64,000 nucleotides of DNA from Perkinsus olseni (GCA_013115135.1 JABANP010000073.1:1-64000); one strand, 5' to 3'; positions 1-10,576 are shown, counted from the first letter of the stretch. Numbers and translations: made by a program. Notes: generated by a model from the sequence alone, not told the origin.

Positions 1-901
1 GTGAAGGATGCCATGGTAACGATGGTTACAGGTGCTGCACCTGTAATCTGAGGTGCATGCTGGGTGCCTCCTATCCGGGCCAGTCAACGGGGCAGTCTAG
101 TTCGTCAGCACAAAACACATTTCGATATAAACAATTTCACTATTTTTTACGGTTTTTACAAGAGATACCATGGACCTCCTTCTTTGTGTTTAGTCGATAA
201 GCAGGAGGCTGGATGAGCGAGAGAATCAGACCCCCCTTGAGGATATGCGGTAGCGGCCTCGGGCGGTCTGTGAAAGAGCTCGTAGAATGGGTTCGTCTGG
301 ATCTCATCTCTCGCTGGTAGCGAGTCGTTGCTACGTGAAGAGCTAAGCAATGCTTAGTAAGCATCAAAGCCTTTGATTTGAAGGCGTCAGAGCCTCGCTA
401 CTGAGCATGAACCTTGCCAGGCCTTCTCAGCTCGAGAGTTGCGATGCAATGGGGCGGCCGCGACAGCTCTCGCAGCCTCGCAGTCCGCAACGGTGAATTC
501 GCGGCGAGTCTGAGGCAACACGGTCCTGCTAGGGGGCAAGCTAAGCATCGCTGTCCCAGCAAGGAGCGGCAGAGCACACCCGTGGCTACACGGAGCATCT
601 CACCGAGACGACCATCAGAGGCAACGAGGGCGCAGGCCAATCCATTTACGGGACAGGTGATTAGCTGCATAGGGCATAACGCCCTACGCCGCGGAAGTCG
701 GCGATGGGGCGATCAGAATTCCACACTCAGGTTCAGTCCCGTGACCTCAGCGAGCAGAGAGTGGTGAGTAGCTTCTTCGCCACTCACTCGATGGACTGCT
801 TCTCGGTTTCCGATGGGGCTTACCGAGCGCTCAATGATGTGGAGAAGTCGTGGCCTGGCATGCAATTCCAATCTCGACTAGATAAATCTGAAGTTTCTCT
901 T
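1..901 (+). pseudogene. Left edge of array: pepsin-gene 3' flank and decayed SFI1-like 5' fragment
   Basis: The window opens in the 3' flank that follows every pepsin-like copy in this array (palindrome at 26-46, then the conserved flank up to about 160). A pepsin-like gene must therefore lie just to the left. A decayed version of the first SFI1-like segment starts near 171 (ATGGACCTCC...) and meets an in-frame TAG within about ten codons. Bases 400-890 match the middle part of the fragment seen intact at 28.0-28.5 kb. The match stops at 901, where a LINE is inserted, and resumes at 4576. No functional product is expected. Confidence 0.7.
888..901. repeat. Target-site duplication, left copy
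   Basis: CTGAAGTTTCTCTT is repeated exactly at 4562-4575. The two copies bracket the LINE and mark its insertion by target-primed reverse transcription. Confidence 0.9.
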
Positions 902-1082
902 CTTCTTCTTCTTCTTCTCAATCTTGGACACGGCACGGCCATTCTCTGGCCATTTGCCGCCAACATGATTCCTTTTGTAGCCGCTTTTCTGCGGCTCGTT
1001 AGTCCCGCTCCGTTGAGTTCCATTTCGTCCCGTATTTCTCCCATACGGTCATTCAAGATGACTCGCCCTTGGGCAGACGGCA

Positions 1083-2431
1083 TTAGTCTCTGAAGACCCT
1101 TCCGGTCATTCGCAGAAACTCTTCGAGTACCATCGCCAGATCCCGGCTTCTGATGACAGTCTCCCCCTGGGGAGGCCACGTTAGCCCTCGCAGGTTCACT
1201 TCTCGAACTAATGCCTCCCGTTGGCTCTCCCATCGCTCGCACTCGTACAGAAAATGTCTCACATCCTCCGTGACCTGAGCGTCACAGTTCGGACATTCAT
1301 CACTGCCCCCATCAATTTGGCTTCTGCAGTATCGCAGCCGGCTCTGTCCTGAAATAAGTCCCCAGAGATTTCGGCAGCCTTCCAGCCCCCTAAGCATCTT
1401 CAGAGCTGATGCGGTGGGCACAAACTCCCTGATATATCTTCCTAGTTTTCTGACCTCGCTTTCATATAGTGTGTCCGACTGCTGCTCAACGCATTTCCTC
1501 ACCCTCTCTGAGATCACCTCGCGATCTATGGGTACGATGAACGGCGGATCATCCCCGTGTAGCGAGAGCAGTTTCGCTAGCTGGTCCGCTCGGCGGTTCC
1601 CTTCGCAGGACTTTGACCTAACGTACTGCAACTCCACATTCAGTCGCAGGTCCAGTGCGCGCTGCCGGATGTACTGCACTACAATTCCACGACAGAGCCT
1701 CCGCTTGGCAAGCCCAGCTAGAAGGTCAATTGCCCGTTGGCAGTCCGTGCCGACACATATCTCCCCGAGTCGCATCTCCCCCCGGCCTCTACTGCACGGA
1801 GGACTCCCAAGAGCTCAGCCTGTAGTGGAGTTGCATGTGCAGGCAATTTCCAGCCCCACATATTCCACTCACCGTGCTGCGTCTTCAATACCGCCGCGCA
1901 TCCAGCAGTTTGATTCCGCGATGCTGCCCCGTCAGTATAGAATACCCACTTTCTGCAAGGGATCTTTCCGCCGCTACTGATGGTGAGAGGCCTAAGCTCT
2001 CTCGCCGCCGAGACTGGGGAATCAACCGGAGCTCCCATAGCTATGCGTTGGAGCTCGTCATGCAAGGAGGGTACCGCGGGAAAGCCTGTCACGAACAGCC
2101 GACGTTTTATACATTGGGATACGCATAGGAGATCCCAGGGTATCCCGTCCGTTCCTGTATGTGAGACAAAGGCGGTAGGGGTACGCGCGCTCAATCTCCG
2201 AGCCCTCCGGTAGAACCGAGCCTGTAGCGCCCTCAGCTGCTTGGCAATCCTGGCGCGAAGGGCCGCGTGTCCCCAGCAGCCAACCGCGTGCAGCAGGCAG
2301 CCACGAGCCACTGCCTCAAAAACACCAGCGCGACGTCGGGGCCCAATCCCCATGAGCTTCGGACATGCGCTTTTACAGAGTGGTATATCCCCTCCAGCCG
2401 AGTGAGAATGTTTGCCGCATGAGCACCCCAC
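1083..2431 (-). pseudogene. LINE RNase H and C-terminal zinc motif
   Basis: RNase H blocks are FYTDGAASR (first Asp), LQAELLGVLRAVE (Glu), VGTDCQRAIDLL (second Asp) and GNRRADQLAKLL (final Asp), so all four acidic residues are present. A frame change near 1770 splits the domain. Downstream, CPNCDAQVTEDVRHFLYEC is the Cys-Cys-His-Cys zinc motif found at the C-terminus of RNase H-bearing LINEs. The last codons run to about 1083, followed by a short 3' UTR and the (AAG)n tail. Confidence 0.9.
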
Positions 2432-3477
2432 CTAAATTTCCGATCTAGTGCCACTCCAATCCATCGTACTGGCGACTCCACAATCACGTGATCACCCATG
2501 TTGATGTGGCACCCGATACCTCCGTGCGCCCGGCATTTGGGGAAGCACATTAACTGTGTCTTCGGCCAGGAGAGCTTCACTTTCACTAACCCACACCATT
2601 TTTCGAGTGCAGCATGGATTGCTTGAGCGGCGTCCCGTACCTCTTCCTCGGTTTTATACTGGAAGATCACAACGGCATCATCAGCATACGTCACGTAGGC
2701 CCAGGGCGATAGGACGTCGCTCAGGGACAGCATAAAACAGTTGAATATCCAGGGGGACAATACCCCTCCTTGCGCCGTCCCCCGCGTGAGCTCCATCGTG
2801 GAGACATCTCCTGCATGGTGCAGGGAGACTCGTCGGCCACTCAGATAATCAGAGAGTAGAACAAGGTAGTCATCCCGAAGCCCACGGGCTTTCATCTCCC
2901 TGAGGGTCGCCCAAGGACTGCACTTGTCGAACGCCCCTTCAATGTCGAGGAAGATGCACCCTGCACTGTAGCCATTCTGCCAGATCTTCCTTATTTCGCT
3001 CTCAAGGTTTGCGACCGCAGTATCGCACCCTTAGCCCGGAAGGTAGGCATGAAAGGAGTCTGGAAACTCTATCAGCCGTTCAACTCGCCGATATACGAGT
3101 CGCTCAAAGACGCGAGTGAGTGCAGTCAGTACAGTTATCGGCCTCCATGACTTCACCTCCCATGCCGGTCTATCATGCCCTTTTGGCAGCGTTATAACGT
3201 AGCCACTCTTAAGATCACTGGGCAGCTGCCGATGTTGAAGGAATGCGGTGAACATCTCACAGAACACCTGAGGCTCCCTCTCTATCGTGAGCTGCATTGC
3301 GCTAACCGGAACCGAGTCTGTTCCCGGACATGATGATGCCCTCACCTCTTTCGCACTATCCAGGAGCTCTGCCCTGGAGACGGGTTCAACCTCAGGTGGG
3401 AGCTGCTTTAGCCCTCTTATCACGTCGGCCATTCCCTTCCTCATGTCTGCCTGCTCCGAAGAGTCAGGTTCCTCCAT
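2233..3477 (-). pseudogene. LINE reverse transcriptase domain
   Basis: The polymerase motifs appear in order: LPKGHDRPAWEVKSWRPIT (fingers), FLDIEGAFDKC (motif A, catalytic Asp), TAQGGVLSPWIFN (motif B) and YADDAVV (motif C, YADD box). A single TAA after AYLPG, at about 3031-3033, interrupts the frame between the fingers and motif A, and the same frame resumes directly. The frame is lost again near 2280, downstream of the thumb. The catalytic residues are intact, but the stop means no full polymerase can be made from this copy. Confidence 0.93.
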
Positions 3478-4560
3478 GGGAAACAGGCCTTTCGCGAGCT
3501 CCTGAGGAGCTGCTCCTCAGCCGAGAGGTAAGGATGTATTGCCGGTCGACGAGCGGCACGCCACTTCCGATGATATTCAAACGCTGCAGCGGGACTCTCC
3601 AGAGACGCGAGCTCCCTACGTGCATGCTCCTTAGCCCTGGCCCTCTTAGCCCGTCGCAGAGCCCGTGATGCCTCTCGGAGTTCCGCCCTTGTTTCCGTGG
3701 AGTTGTTTGTCCTCTGCACCCGCTTTCGCAACCAGGATACCTTGCGTTCCAAATCGCCAATCTCCGGCGCCCACCATACCGGCCTCGGAGCCTTGAGCTT
3801 ACGCGACCTGCCTCGGCAATCCTCCACGCATTGAGCTATAGCTTCACAAATTGAAGCTGTGCCTCGCACAGTCGCCGCCCATTCGTCCTTCCAGGAGGGA
3901 TGCCACTGTGGGAGAACGCTACATATCCTTTCAGCAAACCGATCCTCATTCAGCCTACCCTTACCTCTCCATGGTGGTTCCTGACAAGCAATAAGCCGCA
4001 AGCTTATGGCTACCTTAACAGCCGCATGATCGGATACAGCAGAAGAAGGATCATCCCAGTCCACCTGCCAGTCCGCAACCCGTTCCACGAGATCCACAGA
4101 GCACATCGTAACATCAATGTGGGAGGTGATGATAGAACCATCACTACAAGTGCGGTGGCTGCGGAAGGTGGGGGGGGGACTCGCAGTCATTAATCACGTG
4201 TAGGCCATTCTTCTCTGCCCAGTCCTCCAGAACGACTCCCCTCCTTCGTTGATACGACCCCCCATCGCGTGGGGGCCCCCACGCCCCACTCCACGCGTTA
4301 CTGTCACAACAAAGGACTGTCCGCCGATGGCTGACCAGGGCATCAACTCCCAAGAGGCACTCCTCCATTGTGGTCGTACCATCAGAAGGGCAATATCCTG
4401 ATATAATACGGAGGTTTCTTTCCACATCACCTAAGCAGCGAATATCTACCGCCACCCAGTCCCGCATGTCACTGCACTGACTGACAATTCTGTAGTTGAC
4501 TGTAGGCTTTATAAGGAAAGCAACTCGGCTCCGCTCCGATACGCTCACATAGCTCCATTG
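3441..4560 (-). pseudogene. LINE endonuclease domain (APE type), N-terminally truncated
   Basis: Two frames cover the domain. The first (4560-4144) has GYCPSD and LCCDSNAWSGAWG, the family's Asp-Asn/Ser-Ala block before the Trp-Gly. The second (4190-3441) has SDHAAV, the conserved Ser-Asp-His active-site block. The frame change falls in a run of G residues near 4170, so a one-base slip explains it. The N-terminal part of the fold is absent because the element begins at 4561. The linker after SDHAAV is Arg/Lys-rich and leads into the RT fingers, with another frame change near 3500. Confidence 0.85.
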
Positions 4561-4561
4561 A

Positions 4562-4575
4562 CTGAAGTTTCTCTT
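4562..4575. repeat. Target-site duplication, right copy
   Basis: Exact match to 888-901 (CTGAAGTTTCTCTT). Host sequence resumes directly after it with the coiled-coil exon of the interrupted SFI1-like fragment. Confidence 0.9.
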
Positions 4576-5348
4576 AACGCACATCAGGAGGAGAAGATCC
4601 AATCAAGTCTGCAGCAAGAACTGGATGAATCCATGTCGGAGCTAGCCATAGTCCAAAGGCGTTGCCAGTCCTTAGAGGAGAGCCTCACCATTGCAGAGAG
4701 CTAGGTGGGTCTTCCATCCCATCTGCGGCAGTTGGCAGAGGCCTCGTCTGACAGCACGCGAAAGCTAGAGGAATGAACACTCGGCTGAGGGAGCGCTTGC
4801 AGCTATTCCATGAGCAGAACGCTGAGAACTGCCGCATCGCCGAGATGGAGATCGCTAAGTACACGATAGACTGTGACATAGTCACGGCAGAGGACTCCTC
4901 AGACTCACGGCACGGCTGACTAGCGCTGAGACGACCATAGCGCGGCTGCAGGACGAGAACAATGCTCTGGATGAAGCCGTCAGGGCGCAGGGGAATGAGG
5001 TTGCTGTTCTCTATCCGTCATGGTGCTAACTGTTGCGACTTAGTTGAAGCATTTGCAAGCAGCTGAAGAGAGCCTTGAAGCGGAGAGGGACGAGGCATTC
5101 AGGAGTGGACAGAAGCTCGAGGAATCGCTGCGGGAGCTCGATTCTGAAACCATATCGGATCAGGTAGGTTGGTTCATCAACGACGATCGCCCATCCATGT
5201 GCCCGTGGCTGAGCTGAGCGGGAGCAGGAGAAGCAGGAGGCTCAGACTGCCAAGTTCCAGCTGGCAGACCTCATGGAGGCCTCGCTCAGTCAAGCGGCGA
5301 AGTTGGAGGTATTCAGGATACCCACTCGGAAGACGCGGGACACAACTC
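4576..5348 (+). pseudogene. SFI1-like 5' fragment, first copy (right part after LINE)
   Basis: It contains coiled-coil exons homologous to 28478-29215 in the full gene: the ELDESMSELAIVQRRCQSLE exon, the LQLF-QNAENCRIAEMEIAKY exon, the ENNALDEAV exon and the RDEAFRSGQKLEESLREL exon. Homology ends at the GACGCGGGACACAACTCATTCA junction near 5348, where the sequence switches to the intergenic DNA typical of the array. The Trp-rich repeats are missing. With the LINE in its upstream intron this copy is taken to be non-functional. Confidence 0.75.
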
Positions 5349-5563
5349 ATTCATTGCATTCTGCTGAGTGGAGTCACCTTTTGCCTCGGTGGAGACTTTT
5401 CCTGGCCGGTCCGTAGTGTATACTGCACTAAATCCGTTGCTGCCTGAAAACCAGTGTCTTCAGACGCAGAATGATAATAGATGTGTGCGTATTCAGCGGG
5501 CCATGGCCAGGGGCTGCTGGTAGCGTATGTATGTCAACAACCTCGGCAGTGTTGATGCGAAAA

Positions 5564-5636
5564 TAGCAGCTCCTTGTTTCGATCAAGGGACCTTTGAGTT
5601 ATGAGCCCAACACGCTATCCACTGCGCCAAGCTGCT
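5564..5636 (-). tRNA. tRNA-Met(CAT)-like, copy 1
   Basis: A 73-nt cloverleaf on the minus strand: acceptor AGCAGCT/AGCTGCT with discriminator A, D stem GCGC/GCGT, anticodon stem TTGGG/CTCAA (one G-U pair), loop CTCATAA with anticodon CAT, T stem CCTTG/CAAGG. The T loop reads ATCGAAA, with A where T54 is nearly universal. That weakens the B box and leaves open a tRNA-derived relic. No intron. The same gene recurs in the other units of the array. Confidence 0.7.
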
Positions 5637-5692
5637 GTTCAATATTGATCTCCATGCTTCGAGCTGTTTTGCGAAGTTGCCAATACTGAATA

Positions 5693-5709
5693 GTATTCAG
5701 TGAATACTA
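5693..5709. repeat. Palindrome AGTATTCA-G-TGAATACT beside the tRNA-like gene
   Basis: A perfect 8+1+8 inverted repeat just upstream (minus-strand sense) of the tRNA-Met-like gene. It recurs near 20462. It is mutated into a partial tandem form (ATTCAGTGAATA repeated) near 15993 and 25390. Its role is unknown; it could form a hairpin in DNA or RNA. Confidence 0.6.
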
Positions 5710-5949
5710 CGCAAGTGCGCTTTGCTTGCGAGTAGCAACCATCGGAAAGAGACAACGCTTCGGAAGGACTTGTCTTCCCCAGTTGATGTTGGCAAGCCTT
5801 CCCCGGCGGCAACGCGAAAAGGACTGGGTAGATCGGCATCCAGCCGTCGAGCTAGAACACTTCTTGTAGAATTGTATGGCTTCGTCTCGTAACAACGGAG
5901 AGTTTTGGGGTCACCGACAAGATCTCATTTCGAGACCGCACTCGTTATT

Positions 5950-6440
5950 ATTAGCCCCTTAGCGTGTTCGTATTAAGAGGAAAAATCAGTTCTTCTACTA
6001 ATGGGTATCGGAAGGTTCATCTGTTGCGTTCATTCTGTGTACCGTAGCGCGGCTAGTCAGTGAGTACTCTCTCTGGAGGAGTTCAGGCGCCGTCCGATGG
6101 AGCTGAGACCCGGGACTAGAGGGGTGAGAAGTCCTTGGACGGACAGCAACCCGTACTCAGTTGAGATTTTCGACCTCGCATTTTGACTGACTGATGCAAC
6201 TCAGCAATGTAAGATTTAATATGCTCATGAAGGCTACGCATGAAGCGGTTAACAGTGCCGTATCTTCCTGTCGTTTGCGCACTCTGACCCGACGCATAAC
6301 GGAAACGTACGCAACATTGCCTAAGGATCGCATAGACAGGAATACAACAGCTAGGGAAGACCTCAAGTTGAGGGACAAGGGTGTGTCACAGACGACTGAA
6401 TGAGACAGTGCACGTGTCACCAGATCTTTCGTCCCGTCTC
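5950..6440. repeat. Array intergenic block (also at 11.35-11.95, 20.73-21.32 and 31.62-31.93 kb)
   Basis: A block starting near GTTCGTATTAAGAGGAAAAA and running through TACCGTAGCGCGGCTA is shared between these places. It is deleted from the units at 16.1 and 25.5 kb. An internal segment of about 95 bp is present at 11.73-11.83 and 21.10-21.20 kb but absent here. No convincing coding frame spans all copies. The 31.6-kb copy lies beyond the full SFI1-like gene, so the duplicated unit once extended across that gene. Confidence 0.65.
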
Positions 6441-6519
6441 GGATAAAGGGAAGGCTACGAGTGAATGCGATATAGTTATCCGTGGCTCGGCTACATTTCT
6501 GAAAGCTTTAATAGTAAAT

Positions 6520-6660
6520 CATGGATGGGTAATACCTACTGGGTATGCTTGGGCACGGTGAGTACCTTCAACTGGGAGCCAACAGAGCGCCTCGAGCGGG
6601 CCTGGATCTCCCAGGTCACGTCGCGCCTGCACGTCCGCCGCTGTCTACAGTGCGGGGGTA
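6520..6660 (+). other. Conserved short reading frame upstream of each pepsin-like copy
   Basis: A frame reading VCLGTVSTFNWEPTERLERA followed by WISQVTS lies about 300 bp before the pepsin-like gene. It keeps its frame in all six units (near 6.5, 12.0, 16.2, 18.95, 21.4 and 25.6 kb) despite substitutions. It contains GGCACG|GTGAGTACC, a good splice donor, so it may be a 5' exon or leader rather than a peptide gene. Function unknown. Confidence 0.4.
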
Positions 6661-6959
6661 ACTCTCCCCGGAGTGTAAAAGGAAGCACGAACCAGAGTAC
6701 TAGGTGCATGCCCTATTACAACCAGAATGTAGACCGGATGGAGGATGCGAGGTAGGCCACGGGCTGGCAGGGCCGCCGATGAGGATAACCAGCAACTCCG
6801 TGGTCATTGTCCCTCCGACAGTGACGGAGCTAGTGACACGCGTATCCTGCATTTTCCGTAGTGGTTGAGCAGTCTGCTATAACCTTTTCCGTCGCACGTG
6901 TGACACATGAGGATGGGAGCTTATCGTCAGGTAACCTTTTCCCCCTCATGATAGCATCA

Positions 6960-8043
6960 ATGCAGCTGCTATGGGTCATCTCCTCAACCATTCTACTCTA
7001 TCCCCGAGCTGTACCCCTAATCAGGCTTCGTATGCGCCGACAGATTGTCGATCCCGTATACCCGCGTTACGGGTTGGTCGCCAAACTTTCTGTTAACAAC
7101 CAAAGCCTTGGTGCATCGGTGAACACCGAAACGCCTCTCATGTACTTCATCGTGGCGCCCTACTTTTCTACCAAAGTTTGCCGCAAGAGCGTTTTCGGAT
7201 GCTTGCATTGTCATTCAGAGGATGACTGTAAACGTTCGGGCCCTCCGACCGCGATTACCTTGAGGGATGGCTCAATTTGTAGTACTAGTGCCAACTGAAG
7301 CCTCATTTGACATATCCGAGCAGGATTCGCCGATGGTCATATTCGGCTCAGAGGTGGCGTCCATTTTTGGGCCTGATGTGGCCGCCCCATCCTCCGTCTT
7401 TGGGGCTCGGCTTCTCGCAGGACCACTCTCTTCATTGGCCACTAATCGATCAACTGGTAAAAGATCCTTCTGGATACATCAAGAGCCGCAGCTTTTCCCT
7501 CTATCTCGGGCCTGGTTATCTTGCGCGTGGAGAAGTGCTTCTGGGAGGAGTGGACCCGGACAAGTTCATGGGCCGTTAGCCTCATGCCTGTGGTCGGCGA
7601 AGGTCATTGGATGCTTCCACTTGCTCGCGGTTTACGTCGGTGGGGCTTCCAGGAGACAAGCTGGTCTGCATGCCATTTTGGACACCGGCACCAACGGCAT
7701 ATACATGCCAGCTAAGGCTAGGGAAGATCTCATCACCCTCATCAGATTCGGACTCAGAAGCCCATTGATATTAGGCTTATCGAAGGCAAATACGAGATCG
7801 ACTGCGCCGACAGGAAATATCTGCCGACGATAGAGCTGTCGTTTGAGGGGGTTGGTGGAACAGTCTCCATGGAGGTCCCTAAAGGAAACTATGTCGACCC
7901 TACTACGCCAAGCGCATGCACCTTGCTCATTTTCGAAGGCACGGAAGGCTTCTGGAGAATTGGTCACAAATGTCGTTCCGGGGCACTACTTTTCATTCGA
8001 CTTTGACAAGAAGCAGATTGGTATTGCGAAAGTGAAACCATGA
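6960..8043 (+). pseudogene. Pepsin-like (A1-fold) secreted protein, copy 1, frame-broken
   Basis: Almost identical to the intact copy at 12446-13528, with signal peptide, NTET in place of the first DTG, and ILDTGTNGIYMP in the C-lobe. Six or so single-base differences break the frame: an extra T near 7277, an extra T near 7400, a missing T near 7581, an extra C near 7617, a change near 7760 and an extra A near 7968. Most fall in short homopolymers. Either this copy is a very young pseudogene or the indels are read errors in a collapsed repeat. The stop corresponds to the TGA at 8041-8043. Confidence 0.85.
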
Positions 8044-8073
8044 GACGAGTCAGGCATGCCATGGTACCGATGG

Positions 8074-8094
8074 TTACAGGTGCTGCACCTGTAA
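8074..8094. repeat. Palindrome downstream of pepsin-like genes
   Basis: Perfect inverted repeat with 10-bp arms TTACAGGTGC around a central T, about 30 bp after the stop codon. The same element is at 26-46, 17757-17777 and 27149-27169. At 13587-13607 and 22978-22998 the left arm is altered to TGAGAGGTGC. It is a candidate 3'-UTR hairpin or processing signal. Confidence 0.75.
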
Positions 8095-8218
8095 TCTGAG
8101 GTGCCTGCTGGTGCCTCCTATCCGGGCCAGTCAACGGGGCAGCTATTTCGTCAGCACAAAAACATATTTCGATATAAAACAATTATACTCATCTTTTTCA
8201 GTTTTTACAAGAGTTACC

Positions 8219-10101
8219 ATGAGCCTCTTCTATTGTGTTCAGTCGATAACCGGGAGCTTGGATAATCAAGAGAATCGGACGCTCTCTGTGGAGGAGTATA
8301 ACGCCGCCTCGGCTAGTCTTGACTCTGCATCGCTAAGTCGCTTCGTGATGTCTCAAAATTGGGCGTGCGAGGCGAGAGGAAGTAGTGGATGTTATCGTAC
8401 TTGATCAGACAGGTAAGCTCAGCTACAAGGGCTACTGCTCATTGTCGTTAGCCACTGCTCGTGTACCGCCCCCCCCGCCAATCCTTACCTGATAGTAGTC
8501 TCGGTCATTGGTGTAGTTGTGCAAGTGCACAACTATGGAACCTAAGCTTAGCCGGCGCTAGTAGATGATGCTATTACTGTGGTTCAAGTATGGAAGACAG
8601 AATCTTAGGATTCCACTAAACCATTGACTTGAGTTCCCTAATGGTTAACACTTGGTCTGAGAGGCGTAATCACTTGGGGCCGCATGAAGGAGCTTGTAAA
8701 TTAGACTAGGTCTCATATCTCGCCGCCACCCTTAGTGCAGCACTAATAGTGCTTACCTAAGCATCACAGCCTTTGGTTCGAAGGCGTCCATGCCTTGCTT
8801 CTGAGCATGAACCTTGAAATGCCTTCTTCCAACTCGAGAAATTGGATGCAATGGGGTGGCCGCGACAACTCTCGCAACCTCGCACTCCGCAACGCTGAGT
8901 CCGCGGCGAGCCTGAGGCAACACGGCCCTGCCAGGGAGCAAACGAAGCGTCGGTGTCTCAGCAGAGAGCGGCAAATAACACCCGTAGCTACACGGCGTGT
9001 AGTACACGCAGCATCTCACCGGGACGACCATCAGAGGCATCGAGGGCGCACGCCAATCCATTCACGGGACAGTTGATTAGCTGCATATTGTGTAACGACC
9101 TCCGCCGCGGAAATCGGCGATGGGACGACCAGAATTTAACCCTCAGGTTCAGTCCCGTGATCTCGTCGAGCAGCGAGTGGTGAGTAGCTGCTTTGCCACT
9201 CGCTCGATGGACTGCTTCTCGGCTTCCGATGAGGTTTACCGAGCGCTAAACAATGGTTAGAAGTCGTGGCCTGGCATGCCATTCGAGTCTCGTATAGATT
9301 GATTTGAAATCTCTCATTATTTACCTCAGGAGGAGAAGTTCCAGTCGTGTCTGCAGCGAGAACTGGATGAGTCCATGTCGGAGCTAGCCATAGTCCAAAG
9401 GCGTTGCCAGTCCTTAGAGGAGAGCCTCATCATCGCAGAGAGCCAGGTGGGCCTCCTTTCCATCAGCAGTAGTTGGTAGGGGCCTCGTCGGACAGCGCGT
9501 AAAGGCTAGAGGGATGAGCACCCGGCTGAAGGAACGTCTGCAGCTATTCCATGACCAGAACGCTGAGAACTGCCGCATCGCCGAGATGGAGATCGCTAAG
9601 TACACGATAGACTGTGACATAGTCACGGCAGAGGACTCCTCAGACTCACGGCACGGCTGACTACCGCTGAGACGACCATAGCGCGGCTGCAAGACGAGAA
9701 CAATGCATTGGATGAAGCCGTCAGGGCGCAGGGGAATGAGGTTGCTGTTCTCTATGTATCATGGTGCTAACTGTTGCGACTTAGTTGAACCATTTGCAAG
9801 CAACTGAAGCGGGCCTTGAAGCGGAGAGGGACGAGGCATTCAGGAGTGGACAGAAGCTCGAGGAATCGCTGCGGGAGCTCGCACGCGATTCTGAAACCAT
9901 CTCGGATCAGGTAGGTTGGTTCATCAACGACGATCGCCCATCCATGTGCCCGTGGCTGAGCTGAGCGGGAGCAGGAGAAGCAGGAGGCTCAGACTGCCAA
10001 GTCCCAGCTGGCAGACCTCATGGAGGCCTCGCTCAGTCAAGCGGCGAAGATGGAGGTATTCAGGATACCCACTCGGAAGACGCGGGACACAACTCATTCA
10101 G
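8219..10101 (+). pseudogene. SFI1-like 5' fragment, copy 2
   Basis: It begins with MSLFYCVQSITGSLDNQENR (ATG at 8219), equivalent to 27546 in the full gene, and carries the coiled-coil exons up to AKLEVF near 10064. The sequence then diverges (GGTCCGGAAAG...) from the full gene at the point where the Trp-rich exons should start. It retains splice-like junctions but has no 3' half. A product could at most be a short coiled-coil protein. It is called a pseudogene because the truncation point is shared by all the fragment copies. Confidence 0.7.
8512..8655. repeat. 144-bp presence/absence segment with palindrome
   Basis: This segment starts with an inverted repeat (arms TAGTTGTGCA around AG, 8514-8535) and ends at ACACTTGG. 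It is present in the fragment copies at 8.5, 14.0 and 23.4 kb and missing from those at 18.4 and 27.8 kb, where flanking TTGG joins directly to CTGAGAG. It therefore behaves as an insertion/deletion module inside the presumed first intron. Confidence 0.65.
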
Positions 10102-10437
10102 GTCCGGAAAGAATCTGCAGGACACATTCCCCGGCTCCAGGTTCGCTAGGGGAGCTCTCGTTCCTGAGACTTTTGGCCTTGTATGCCGTCGTTAGGAGTT
10201 CGCGACGGCTGCACATCGGCTCCCACTTATTGCATTCTGCTGGGTGGAGTCAGGTTTTGCCTCGGTGGAGACTTTTTCCTGGCCGGTCCGTAGTGTATAC
10301 TGCACTTAATCCGTTACTGCCTGAAAACCAGTGTGTTCAAACGTAGAATGATAATAGATGTGTGCGTATTCAGCGGGCCATGGCCAGGGGCTGCTGGTAG
10401 CGTATGTATGTCAACAACCTCGGCAGTGTTACGAAAA

Positions 10438-10504
10438 TAGCAGCTCCTTGTTTCGATCAAGGGACCTAAAGGTTATGAGCCCAACACGCTATCCACTGCT
10501 GCTG
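10438..10504 (-). pseudogene. tRNA-Met(CAT)-like, truncated copy
   Basis: It matches the tRNA-Met-like gene at 20335-20407 but lacks the bases GCGCCAA that form the D stem and position 7-9 region. It also has an altered anticodon-stem 3' side (CCTAAAGGTT). The cloverleaf cannot close, so this copy is dead. Confidence 0.8.
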
Positions 10505-10576
10505 TTCGAAAATTTTCTCCGTTCTTCGAACTGTTTTGCGAAGTTGCCAGTACTGAATAGTATCTACACCTTTTCC

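Larger units (their letters stand above)
902..4561 (-). mobile_element. 5'-truncated non-LTR retrotransposon (LINE) with endonuclease, RT, RNase H and zinc knuckle
   Basis: About 3.66 kb, read right to left. It starts inside an APE-type endonuclease at 4561, runs through reverse transcriptase, RNase H and a C-terminal Cys-His zinc motif, and ends in an (AAG)n tail at 902-918. A perfect 14-bp target-site duplication flanks it. The domain order EN-RT-RNase H-zinc knuckle is that of I/R1-like LINEs. Loss of the endonuclease N-terminus at the exact 5' junction is typical of incomplete reverse transcription. The reading frame is broken by at least four frameshifts and one TAA, so it is a dead copy. 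The perfect duplication nevertheless implies a fairly recent insertion. Confidence 0.92.

Noticed and set aside
704..1093. Plus-strand gene across the LINE junction
   Set aside because: It spans the target-site duplication and the (CTT)n tail of the retrotransposon, so it is an artefact of the insertion.
6042..6060. Spliced-leader RNA (ACCGTAGC start as in dinoflagellate/Perkinsus leaders)
   Set aside because: Only the first eight bases agree (ACCGTAGCGCGGCTA); the rest of the leader and a donor plus Sm site in the right place are missing.
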